DNA of 64,000 nucleotides from a bacterium (lineage in GTDB: Bacteria; Elusimicrobiota; Elusimicrobia; UBA1565; UBA9628), in assembly GCA_021822495.1 (NCBI GenBank), contig JAKAQO010000001.1:1-64000 (forward strand), in the 5' to 3' direction. The notes below the pieces were generated by a model. The model did not search any database, was not told the origin of the DNA, and worked only from the letters and a program-made list of their open reading frames with translations. Made by a program: the position numbers and the translations under genes. Shown in pieces: positions 48,856 to 57,373 of this stretch (position 1 is its first letter; each line of letters opens with the position of its first letter).

Positions 48856-49194
48856 ATGAGGAGTTTAACGCGCGGGCTTGTCGCGCTGGTTTTTCTGGCT
48901 GGTTTTTGTCCGCGTCCGGTTTCCGCCGCCTGCGCCCAAATGCCTTGTTGCGCGGGACATACGACCCACAAAATTCCTACTCACGCGAAATCCTGCCATT
49001 TTAAAAATTTACCGGCCACTTTTGGTATTAACTCTTCTTTTTCCTCGCCAAATCCGAAAAACAACTTGGCTTTCACCTCAACGATTTCATCCCTCATTGA
49101 TTTATCTGCCTCTTCCAGTCAAACGCGAACATTCTTGCCGATAGGCCCACCTAGAGACTTTGAATCTCTCGGTCGTTCCCCGCCTCTCGCCTAA
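48856..49194 (+). CDS. Small secreted Cys/His-containing protein upstream of metal efflux genes
   Basis: Signal peptide then CAQMPCCAGHTTHKIPTHAKSCH; strong promoter directly upstream. Confidence 0.6.
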   Translation: MRSLTRGLVALVFLAGFCPRPVSAACAQMPCCAGHTTHKIPTHAKSCHFKNLPATFGINSSFSSPNPKNNLAFTSTISSLIDLSASSSQTRTFLPIGPPRDFESLGRSPPLA

Positions 49195-49257
49195 GCCGTC
49201 CTTCACTTAATTCCGTCTTTTATTTCATCTATTGTTTCGTTCGCTTAAGGAGAAAAT

Positions 49258-50511
49258 GTGTTTAAGAGTCTAATTTTAATCGCTTTAATGATGCCGGCCT
49301 GGGGAAGCGAAAACCCGCCTCAGGGTTTGGATGACCTCATCAGTATCGCCGAAAAGAACAATCCCGATATTTCGCGGGCCAAGGAGCATTGGAAATCTCT
49401 CATGGCCCAAGTTCCCGCCGAGGCAAGCTGGAATGATCCAACAATCGGCTTTCAGCGAATGAATTTTCAAGGCGGAGACGCCGGCAATTATTGGTCCGTC
49501 GCGCAAGACGTGCCGTTTCCAGGGAAACTATCCAAAAGCGCGGAGATGAAACGCCATGAAGCGCTCATTGCCTATCAGGAATACCGCGCCGAGAAACTCA
49601 ATGTCATAGCCCAAGTGGCGATTGCCTACGCGCGCATCTATTGGCTTAAAAACACCGCCCAAATTCTTAAAAAAGATTCTGAGACTTTACGAGCGCTGTC
49701 AAAAGTCGTGGAGGCTTCCGTCGCCTCCGGCCGCGCCAAAGCCGATGAGGCCTTATCGGCCCAGGCCGCTTTTATTAAGGTAAGAAATGCGGCGATGGAG
49801 AGAAACGCGGAAAGCCGTGTCCAGGAAGAATCTCTCGACTCTCTTCTCAATCAACCGGCGGGAAAGCGTTGGCATCTTCTTCCGCCGTCTCAGCCGCAAG
49901 AACTTAAAATTAGCGCCGCAGGTCTCGATCAACTCGCCCAAAAAATCAGCCCGGATTACATGAAAGCTCTTCATCTCATTTCCCACGCCCAAGCCATGGT
50001 GAGCCTGGGGAAAATGGGTTTTTTGCCGGATTTTCAACTCACCGCGACCCAAGAATCCGGCCGTCCCGTTCCCGCCATGGAGGAAAGCGCCTATGGCGTC
50101 AATCTCACGATTCCCCTGTGGTTTTGGAAAGAAAAGGCCATGCTCAAATCGGCTCAAGCTCACGAGCGCGAAGCCGCAGCAGAATCGAAACAAGCCCGCA
50201 ACGAAATTTTTAGGGAAATTCACTCGGAACTCATCGAGGTCAACCTACACCAAGAATTGGCTCTCAGCGCCCGACAAGAACTCATCCCATTAGCCCAAGG
50301 AGCTTTTAAAATCGCGGAAAAAGGCTACGAAGCGGGCCGCGAGAGCTTTTCCCAGCTTTCCGAAGCCGTGCGCGCGCTTTTGGACGCGCAACTAAAATAT
50401 CCGACCGAAGTTGAGCTCTATCAGGAACATTTAGCGCGCCTTGAACGCGCTTTAGGTGGGCCGCCCAACACACAGCCTAACGCCATGTCTAGCCAGGAGA
50501 TGAACCCATGA
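49258..50511 (+). CDS. TolC/CusC-family outer membrane efflux protein
   Basis: GTG start preceded by AAGGAG; OEP-family helices; stop overlaps the next start. Confidence 0.88.
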   Translation: MFKSLILIALMMPAWGSENPPQGLDDLISIAEKNNPDISRAKEHWKSLMAQVPAEASWNDPTIGFQRMNFQGGDAGNYWSVAQDVPFPGKLSKSAEMKRHEALIAYQEYRAEKLNVIAQVAIAYARIYWLKNTAQILKKDSETLRALSKVVEASVASGRAKADEALSAQAAFIKVRNAAMERNAESRVQEESLDSLLNQPAGKRWHLLPPSQPQELKISAAGLDQLAQKISPDYMKALHLISHAQAMVSLGKMGFLPDFQLTATQESGRPVPAMEESAYGVNLTIPLWFWKEKAMLKSAQAHEREAAAESKQARNEIFREIHSELIEVNLHQELALSARQELIPLAQGAFKIAEKGYEAGRESFSQLSEAVRALLDAQLKYPTEVELYQEHLARLERALGGPPNTQPNAMSSQEMNP

Positions 50512-51611
50512 AATCAAAAACTCCCGTTTTTTTGACCGTCCTTTTTTTACTCATCGGCGGTTTTTTTCTAATTAAAAAAACGAACTATCCGCCCGCGCCT
50601 CCCGTCGTGGCGAAAAAAAACCTCTATCAATGTCCAATGCACCCGCAAATTATTCGCTCTAGTCCCGGAGAATGCCCCATTTGCGGAATGGATTTAAGGC
50701 CGATGGAGAATCTCAAGGAAACAGGCTCTTCCGTCCCCAATCGCGCGCCTATTTCAATTTCCGCGCGAAGAAAACAATTAATCGGAGTCACCTACGGCGA
50801 GGTGAAAATGAGGGATATTGTCAAAAAAATCGATTCTCCCGGACGCATCGCCTACGATCCCAAGCTCTATCAAGCGATCGAGGAATACCGCCAGGCTTTG
50901 GAAGCTCTTAAATCTGTTGAGCGTGCGTCTTCCGAAACGGCCTGGGCCCAATCCATGAAAAAGGCTGCGGCCTTAAAGCTCAAGCTTCTCGGATTCTCCC
51001 CGCGGCAAGTTTCGCAATGGCTTCAAAATCCGGAGTCCGCTCAAAGTCTTCTTCTGGGAAAGCGCGGAGAAGCGGTTTGGGTTTACGCCGACGTTTACGA
51101 ATACGATACGCCCTTGGTCCGTCCGGGAATGTCTATGGAAATTCGCTCTCAGACTCTTCCGGGAAGAATTTGGACGGCCAAGATTATCTCGATAGACCCC
51201 GTCATTAATCCCGAGACCAGAACCGCCCGCGTTCGCGCGCGTTTAGACGATGTTCTGGGGCTTCTCAAACCCGGAACCTATGTCGATGTCGCAATTGAAT
51301 CCCCCTTGGGAAAATTATTGAGCGTTCCAGAGGGCGCGATCCTAGACACCGGAGAAAACCAATACGCTTTTGTCGCCAATGAGGACGGAACCTTGACCCC
51401 GACTCCAGTCGCCATCGGAAAGAAAGCCCAAGGTTATGTTGAAATTTTATCCGGCCTCAAAGCCGGACAAACCGTCGTCACCTCGGCCAATTTTCTCATT
51501 GACGCGGAATCACAGTTTCAGAATGCGATCAAATCCTTCGCCCCACCCGATGGCTCAAAAAGCGAGTCTCAATCCAATTCAATGGGTTCCATGCCCGGGA
51601 TGAAAATGTGA
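50508..51611 (+). CDS. cusB: CusB-like periplasmic adaptor with heavy-metal-binding domain
   Basis: YQCPMHPQIIRSSPGECPICGMDLRPM; membrane-fusion-protein domain. Confidence 0.92.
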   Translation: MKSKTPVFLTVLFLLIGGFFLIKKTNYPPAPPVVAKKNLYQCPMHPQIIRSSPGECPICGMDLRPMENLKETGSSVPNRAPISISARRKQLIGVTYGEVKMRDIVKKIDSPGRIAYDPKLYQAIEEYRQALEALKSVERASSETAWAQSMKKAAALKLKLLGFSPRQVSQWLQNPESAQSLLLGKRGEAVWVYADVYEYDTPLVRPGMSMEIRSQTLPGRIWTAKIISIDPVINPETRTARVRARLDDVLGLLKPGTYVDVAIESPLGKLLSVPEGAILDTGENQYAFVANEDGTLTPTPVAIGKKAQGYVEILSGLKAGQTVVTSANFLIDAESQFQNAIKSFAPPDGSKSESQSNSMGSMPGMKM

Positions 51612-51628
51612 TGAAAAATGATGAGTCT

Positions 51629-51659
51629 AAAAAAGAAGGCCCCGGTTTCCCGAGGCCTT
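51629..51659 (-). terminator. Rho-independent terminator
   Basis: Minus strand AAGGCCTCGGGAAACCGGGGCCTTCTTTTTT: GC-rich hairpin then U-tract. Confidence 0.88.
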
Positions 51660-51682
51660 GGGTAGCTATTGGCCCATCTGTC
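51629..51682 (-). ncRNA. Putative ~54-nt RNA with antisense complementarity to tRNA-Asp
   Basis: Bracketed by promoter and terminator; sequence GACAGAUGGGCCAAUAGCUACCCAAGGCCUCGGGAAACCGGGGCCUUCUUUUUU; no meaningful ORF. Confidence 0.5.
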
Positions 51683-51688
51683 AGAATT

Positions 51689-51717
51689 AGTGTAACAGAA
51701 GCGATGAACATTGTCAA
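51689..51717 (-). promoter_or_regulatory. Predicted sigma70 promoter between tRNA-Asp and the terminator
   Basis: Minus strand TTGACA (51717..51712) - 17 bp - TACACT (51694..51689). Confidence 0.78.
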
Positions 51718-51786
51718 GAAAGTTCTAAAAACGGGGCGGACCCTCACCCCCCATCTGTCTGGAGAAAGGCAAATATCCATGAGACC

Positions 51787-51857
51787 TGCCGGGGCGGGAC
51801 TCGAACCCGCATCTCTCCATTTGACAGATGGGCGCTCTACCATTAAGCTACCCGGCA
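51787..51857 (-). tRNA. tRNA-Asp (GTC)
   Basis: TGCCGGGTAGCTTAATGGTAGAGCGCCCATCTGTCAAATGGAGAGATGCGGGTTCGAGTCCCGCCCCGGCA: 7-bp acceptor, D-arm GCTT/GAGC, anticodon loop CTGTCAA, T-arm GCGGG-TTCGAGT-CCCGC, next base G. Confidence 0.93.
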
Positions 51858-51914
51858 AGGTCCTACCTATCATACGGGTGGAGAGTCAAAAAAGTTCCCT
51901 CAAGGAGCCGCTTC

Positions 51915-54900
51915 ATGATCGCTAAAATCATCGAATTTTCCGCGCGCAATAAATTTCTTGTGATATTACTCACACTGGCCGCGATTTTAGGCGCCTTTTA
52001 CGCCGTTCAAAAAATGCCGCTTGACGCTCTTCCGGATTTATCCGACACTCAAGTCATCATCGTTTCCAAATGGGATCAGGCGCCGGAGGTCTTGGAGGAT
52101 CAGGTCACCTATCCCATCGTTTCCGCTCTTTTGGGCGCGCCCAAGGTCAAGGCCATTCGCGCGACCAATGAATTTGGAATTTCCCTGGTCTATGTCATTT
52201 TTCAGGATGGAACCGATCTCTATTGGGCTAGAAGCCGCGTTTTGGAGTATCTCTCAAAAATCAGCGCGGATCTTCCCAAGGGAGTTAAAACTGAAATCGG
52301 CCCGGACGCGACCAGTCTTGGCTGGATATATCAGTACGCCTTGGTGGATGATTCCCACGCGCTTAATCTTTCGCAATTGCGAGCTCTGGAAGATTGGCAA
52401 ATTCGCTACCAGCTTCAAAGCGTTCCTGGAGTAGCCGAGGTTGCCTCCATCGGCGGATACCAAAAAGAATACCAAGTCAAAATCAACCCTCGCGCCCTGT
52501 GGAGCTACGGAATTCCCTTAACCCGCGTTCTTAAAGCCGTTGCCGAGTCAAACAGCGAAAAAAGCGGCGGCGCTATTGAATTTTCAGGACGGGAATTTAT
52601 GATCTTGGGAAAAGGCTACTTGAAAGGACTTAAAGACATCGCCCAAATTCCCCTGGGGCGCGATCCCAAAACCGGAACGCCGGTTGTGCTTAAAGACGTA
52701 GCCACTCTCAGTCTTGGCCCGGCCCGAAGAAGGGGAGCGGCGGATTTAAACGGCCTTGGCGACGCCGTTGGCGGCATCGTCATCATGAGAAACGGAGAAA
52801 ACGCCCTCAATGTCATTTCCCGCGTCAAAGAGAAAATCAAGGAAATTACGCCTTCTCTTCCGCCCGGGGTTCGCTTCGTTTCAGTCTATGACCGCTCGCG
52901 CTTGATTCATCGCGCCATCCACACCTTGACGGAAACTCTAATGGAAGAAATGCTGATAGTCAGCCTGGTCATTTTATTTTTTCTATGGCATTTTCCATCG
53001 GCGATTGTTCCCATTCTCACCATTCCCGTCTCTATTTTCCTTGCGTTTATCCCGATGGCGGCCTTCGGAATTACCACCAACATCATGTCTTTATCGGGAA
53101 TCGCGATCTCAATCGGCATTTTGGTCGACGGCGCCATTGTCGAGGTCGAAAATGCCTATAAGCGTTTGGAAGAATGGCAAGCCTCGGGACGAAAGGGAGA
53201 TTTTCACGAAGTGCGCCTCAAAGCCCTGACCCAGGTGGGGCCATCGGTTTTTTTCTCCCTTCTCATTATCGGAGCGGCTTTTTTGCCGATTTTCGCCTTG
53301 ACCGGGCAAGAAGGACGCCTCTTTAAGCCCCTGGCTTATTCCAAAACCTTCGCCATGACCTTAGCTGCGATTTTAGCCGTCACTCTTGATCCGGCCGTCC
53401 GAATGATTTTTACCCGCATGGAGGGATTTAATTTCAAAACTCCCTGGCTCAAAAAAATCGCCGACACTTTACTCGTTGGCCGCTATTATCCGGAAGAAAA
53501 ACATCCCGTCAGCCGAAGGCTTTTTAAAATTTATTCTCCCGTCGTCCGTTGGGTTCTGGAAAGGCCCAAAACCGTTATTTTATCCGCGGCCGCGCTTTTT
53601 GTCTTGAGCCTGCCGCTTTTTTGGCGCCTGGGTTCTGAATTTATGCCGCCCTTAAATGAGGGAACCATCCTTTATATGCCGACCACTCTTCCGGGAATCT
53701 CGATTGCCGAGGTCAGCCGCGTCCTTCAAATTCAAGATGAAATATTAAAGTCTTTTCCCGAGGTTAAAACAGTTTACGGAAAAGCCGGACGCGCCGACAC
53801 CGCCACCGACCCGGCGCCTCTTTCGATGATGGAAACGACCGTCGTCTTAAAACCAAGAAAAGATTGGCCGAGAGTTCTCTGTTTGGGCGGGCTTTGGAAA
53901 TGCCGCTTAAGTTACAAAGAACTTATCGCCCAAATGGATCAAAAGCTCAAGATTCCGGGCTTTCCCAATATTTGGACGCAACCCATTCGAAACCGCATCG
54001 ATATGCTTTCGACCGGCATGAGAACGCCGGTCGGCGTTAAAATTTTCGGCCCCGATTTGTCCGGCATTCAAAAACTGGGAACTCAAATCGAAAAAGTCTT
54101 AAGCGCGGTCCCTGGAACCCGCCGGGCGGTGGCGGAAAGAACCGTCCAGGGTTATTACATCAATATTCATCTCAACCGCCTGGCCCTGGCCCGCTATAAT
54201 CTATCGGTCAATGAGGCCAATACCGTTATTGCCGCCGCCTTGGGAGGAACAAATCTCACCGCGACTGTCGAAGGCCGAAAGCGTTTCCCCGTCAACGTCC
54301 GCTACGCTCCGGACTTTAGAAATAGCCTTGAAAAAATTAAAGAGACGCTCATTCCCATTTCCGGAAAAACCCAAATTCCTCTCGCGGAAATCGCCGACAT
54401 CCGCAAAAGCCCCGGCCCGGACATGATTCGAGATGAAAATGGAGAACTGACCGGATATGTCTATCTTGATTTAGATACTTCCAACCTTGGCGACTATGTC
54501 CAAAAAGCCAAAGCGGCGATTCAAAAGTCGGTTTCCATTCCTCCAGGATACCGGTACGAACTGACCGGTCAATATCGGCAGATGAAAGCGGCCGATAAAC
54601 GGCTTACACGCATTATCCCGCTGACCTTGTTTTTAATTTTCCTTCTTCTGTACTTTAACACGGGTTCCTGGACGGAGGCGGGAATCGTCCTTCTGGCCGT
54701 ACCTTTTTCCGCGATCGGCGCGATCTGGCTTTTGTGGATTTTGGGATACCATCTATCAGTCGCCGTCTGGGTTGGGTTTATCGCGCTTTTAGGGCTTGAC
54801 GCCGAAACGGGGATTTTCATGCTTCTCTACCTTGATCTTGAAAGAAAGGCTCGCATGGCCTCCGGACATCTCAACACCCTGTCCGATTTAAAAGAGGCGA

Positions 54901-55127
54901 TTCACGACGGCGCGGCTAAAAGGCTTCGCCCCAAATTAATGACGGTTTCCTGCGCGTTTTTGGGGCTTTTGCCCGCGATGATGGCCCGCGGCGCGGGAGC
55001 TTCTCTCATGAAGCGCATCGCCGCCCCCATAGTCGGCGGACTTTTCACCTCGTTTCTGCTCGAACTTCTCGTCTATCCCGCGCTTTATCTTTGGTGGCGC
55101 GGGCCCAAAGGCCTAGGCCATCCCTAG
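51915..55127 (+). CDS. cusA: CusA-like heavy-metal RND efflux pump
   Basis: KMPLDALPDLSDTQVIIVSKWDQAPEVLEDQVTYPI; ~12 TM; start ATG 51915 with AAGGAG upstream; track start 51828 lies inside the tRNA gene. Confidence 0.95.
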   Translation: MIAKIIEFSARNKFLVILLTLAAILGAFYAVQKMPLDALPDLSDTQVIIVSKWDQAPEVLEDQVTYPIVSALLGAPKVKAIRATNEFGISLVYVIFQDGTDLYWARSRVLEYLSKISADLPKGVKTEIGPDATSLGWIYQYALVDDSHALNLSQLRALEDWQIRYQLQSVPGVAEVASIGGYQKEYQVKINPRALWSYGIPLTRVLKAVAESNSEKSGGAIEFSGREFMILGKGYLKGLKDIAQIPLGRDPKTGTPVVLKDVATLSLGPARRRGAADLNGLGDAVGGIVIMRNGENALNVISRVKEKIKEITPSLPPGVRFVSVYDRSRLIHRAIHTLTETLMEEMLIVSLVILFFLWHFPSAIVPILTIPVSIFLAFIPMAAFGITTNIMSLSGIAISIGILVDGAIVEVENAYKRLEEWQASGRKGDFHEVRLKALTQVGPSVFFSLLIIGAAFLPIFALTGQEGRLFKPLAYSKTFAMTLAAILAVTLDPAVRMIFTRMEGFNFKTPWLKKIADTLLVGRYYPEEKHPVSRRLFKIYSPVVRWVLERPKTVILSAAALFVLSLPLFWRLGSEFMPPLNEGTILYMPTTLPGISIAEVSRVLQIQDEILKSFPEVKTVYGKAGRADTATDPAPLSMMETTVVLKPRKDWPRVLCLGGLWKCRLSYKELIAQMDQKLKIPGFPNIWTQPIRNRIDMLSTGMRTPVGVKIFGPDLSGIQKLGTQIEKVLSAVPGTRRAVAERTVQGYYINIHLNRLALARYNLSVNEANTVIAAALGGTNLTATVEGRKRFPVNVRYAPDFRNSLEKIKETLIPISGKTQIPLAEIADIRKSPGPDMIRDENGELTGYVYLDLDTSNLGDYVQKAKAAIQKSVSIPPGYRYELTGQYRQMKAADKRLTRIIPLTLFLIFLLLYFNTGSWTEAGIVLLAVPFSAIGAIWLLWILGYHLSVAVWVGFIALLGLDAETGIFMLLYLDLERKARMASGHLNTLSDLKEAIHDGAAKRLRPKLMTVSCAFLGLLPAMMARGAGASLMKRIAAPIVGGLFTSFLLELLVYPALYLWWRGPKGLGHP

Positions 55128-55138
55128 GCCTAAAGGCC
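55107..55138. repeat. Inverted repeat overlapping the cusA 3' end (approximate bounds)
   Basis: GGGCCCAAAGGCCTAGG-CCATC-CCTAGGCCTAAAGGCCC. Confidence 0.75.
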
Positions 55139-55174
55139 CTGACTAAATTTGAAAGATAAGTTTATCCTAACGTT

Positions 55175-57271
55175 ATGAATACTCAGCGCCGCCCCAAACA
55201 AAAGTGGCTGGCCCTTCTTCTCGTTTTTTGTCTTATTTCCCAAAGCGCGCTTTCAATCGCCGCTGATTTTGGGGAAGTCCGGGAAAGTATCCCGCAAAAT
55301 TCAGGCCTCGGGCATTCCCTGACAGGACCCGAACTGTCTTTTTTCCTCACGCCGCAGGAAATGTTAGGGCAATATCAGGAGGCCGAAGCCCACTATCAAA
55401 CTCAAATTCAAAGAGTTCTCTCGCTTCCCCCGGATCAAATTAATTTCGAGAATACCGCGAAAGCCCTTGAAACGGCCTCCGCCGAATATTCAGATAAAAT
55501 CCAGCCCCTCATTTTCTTAAGCCAGGTTTCCCCTAATCCGCAAATCCGGGAAACAGCGGAGCGAATTGAAGAAAAAGCCCAGAATTTTGGAAACCATATC
55601 GACCGCGAGGCCCTTTACCATGTTTTGCGCCGTTGCGCCGATCAAAAAGAAAATCTTGATGAAAAAGACGCGGAATTACTGAAGAGCAGTCTCCAAAGTT
55701 TTGAATCCGGCGGAATCGGACTTAAACCCGAAGCGAGAGAACGCCTTCAAGCCATTGAGGAGCGTTTGGGGCAAATCTCAATGGAATTTCAAAAGAACAT
55801 CAATGAAAACAATGATTTCATCGCCGTGGATGAAGAAGGACTCAAAGGCCTGCCAAAAGATTATGCCGACGGTCTCAAAAAAGACGAAAGCGGGAAGTAT
55901 CTCGTAACCCTCAAATACCCGGACTATGTCCCCTTCATGCAGCAAGCCGAAAACGCTTCTTTAAGAAAACAGCTTGAGTTTAAATTTAACAACCGCGCGT
56001 CCGAAAAGAACGTCCCTCTATTAACGGAGGCCTTGCGGCTTCGGGATGAATCGGCCAAGATTCAAGGATACCCCTCTTATCCGGACATGGCTTTGGAAGA
56101 CCGAATGGCCGAAAAGCCGGAAAATGTCTGGAAGTTCTTAAACGGGCTTTTGCCTCTTTTGAGTTCCAGAGGCAACGCGGAGCTTCAAGAGCTTCTGAAA
56201 ATTAAGCAAAAAGATTTCCCCGAGGCCAAAGAGGTTTATTCTTGGGAAAAAAATTATTACCTGGCGAAGTGGCACAAGGCTCAAAGCAAGATTGATGAGG
56301 GCTCGGTCAAGCAATATTTTCCGGTCAATCAGGTTGTTGAAGGAACTCTTAAAACCTATCAAAAGATTTTGGGAATTAAATTTTCCGAGATTCAAAATCC
56401 AGATGTTTGGCATAAAGATGTCCGCGCCTTTGAAATTAGAGACGCCCAAACCAGTCAACGCATCGGACATTTTTATCTTGATCTCTATCCTAGGCAGGGC
56501 AAATTCGGACATGCCGCGGCTTTCTCTTTAATCAACGGCCGAGAACTCAAAAATGGATACCAAAAGCCTGTCGCGGCCATGGTGGCCAACTTGAGCCCGC
56601 CTCGCGCAGATCGTCCGGCCCTGCTTAATTTTGACGAGGTGGAAACCTTCTTCCATGAGTTCGGGCATCTCATGCACCAAACGCTGACCAAGGCTCGATA
56701 CGCGAGTTTCGCGGGTTCTAATGTCGCGTTAGATTTTGCGGAAGCGCCGTCCCAGATGATGGAAAATTTCATTTGGGAGCCCGAGGTTTTAAACGAGATT
56801 TCCGGCCATTATCAAGACCCTTCAAGGAAACTCCCCCAAGAAATTCTTAATGAGATGAAAAAATCCAAAAAAATGGGAGAAGCCCTGGCTTATCTAAGAC
56901 AACTGGCCCAGGCCCTCGCCGACATGACTCTTCACGCGACGGTCCCCAATGACGCCAACACTCTTTTCAATCAAATCATGGGCTGGATTGGACTTTTCCC
57001 GCCGCAGGAAAACACTCATCCCGTCGCGAGTTTCGGACATTTACTGGGCGGCTACGGGGCGGGCTATTACGCCTATCTGTGGTCGGAAGTTTTTGCCGAT
57101 GACCTTTTCTCGCGCTTTAAGAAAGAGGGAATTTTAAATCCCCAGGTCGGCATGGACTACCGCAAAAAAATCCTTGAGAAAGGCGGCGAACGCTCCGAAA
57201 TGGAATCTATGAAAGATTTCTTAGGCCGCGAACCCAACAACGAGGCTTTTTTAAATAAAATCCTCAACTGA
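55175..57271 (+). CDS. Secreted M3-family (oligopeptidase-like) metallopeptidase
   Basis: Signal peptide; zinc motif FHEFGHLMHQTLTKARYASFAGSNVALDFAEAPSQMMENFIWEPE. Confidence 0.93.
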   Translation: MNTQRRPKQKWLALLLVFCLISQSALSIAADFGEVRESIPQNSGLGHSLTGPELSFFLTPQEMLGQYQEAEAHYQTQIQRVLSLPPDQINFENTAKALETASAEYSDKIQPLIFLSQVSPNPQIRETAERIEEKAQNFGNHIDREALYHVLRRCADQKENLDEKDAELLKSSLQSFESGGIGLKPEARERLQAIEERLGQISMEFQKNINENNDFIAVDEEGLKGLPKDYADGLKKDESGKYLVTLKYPDYVPFMQQAENASLRKQLEFKFNNRASEKNVPLLTEALRLRDESAKIQGYPSYPDMALEDRMAEKPENVWKFLNGLLPLLSSRGNAELQELLKIKQKDFPEAKEVYSWEKNYYLAKWHKAQSKIDEGSVKQYFPVNQVVEGTLKTYQKILGIKFSEIQNPDVWHKDVRAFEIRDAQTSQRIGHFYLDLYPRQGKFGHAAAFSLINGRELKNGYQKPVAAMVANLSPPRADRPALLNFDEVETFFHEFGHLMHQTLTKARYASFAGSNVALDFAEAPSQMMENFIWEPEVLNEISGHYQDPSRKLPQEILNEMKKSKKMGEALAYLRQLAQALADMTLHATVPNDANTLFNQIMGWIGLFPPQENTHPVASFGHLLGGYGAGYYAYLWSEVFADDLFSRFKKEGILNPQVGMDYRKKILEKGGERSEMESMKDFLGREPNNEAFLNKILN

Positions 57272-57373
57272 AGAGATTTTTCGACTCCGCTCCGCGGCAA
57301 TGGGCCTTTTGCCGGAATTAACCTAGGCCCTTTGGCCCTTCTCTTTTCTCAAGTTTGACCCCATAATATTTAT

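Noticed and set aside
51672-51680. Tiny ORF ATGGGCCAATAG in the putative small RNA
   Set aside because: Three codons with no ribosome site; the tRNA complementarity and terminator are better explanations.
51787-51857. Assignment as tRNA-Gln because of U1:A72 and G73
   Set aside because: Only CTGTCAA forms a proper 7-nt anticodon loop with a paired CCAT/ATGG stem, giving GTC.
51828-51914. Track start of the cusA ORF
   Set aside because: Lies inside the tRNA-Asp gene; ATG 51915 with an AAGGAG ribosome site matches the usual CusA N-terminus.
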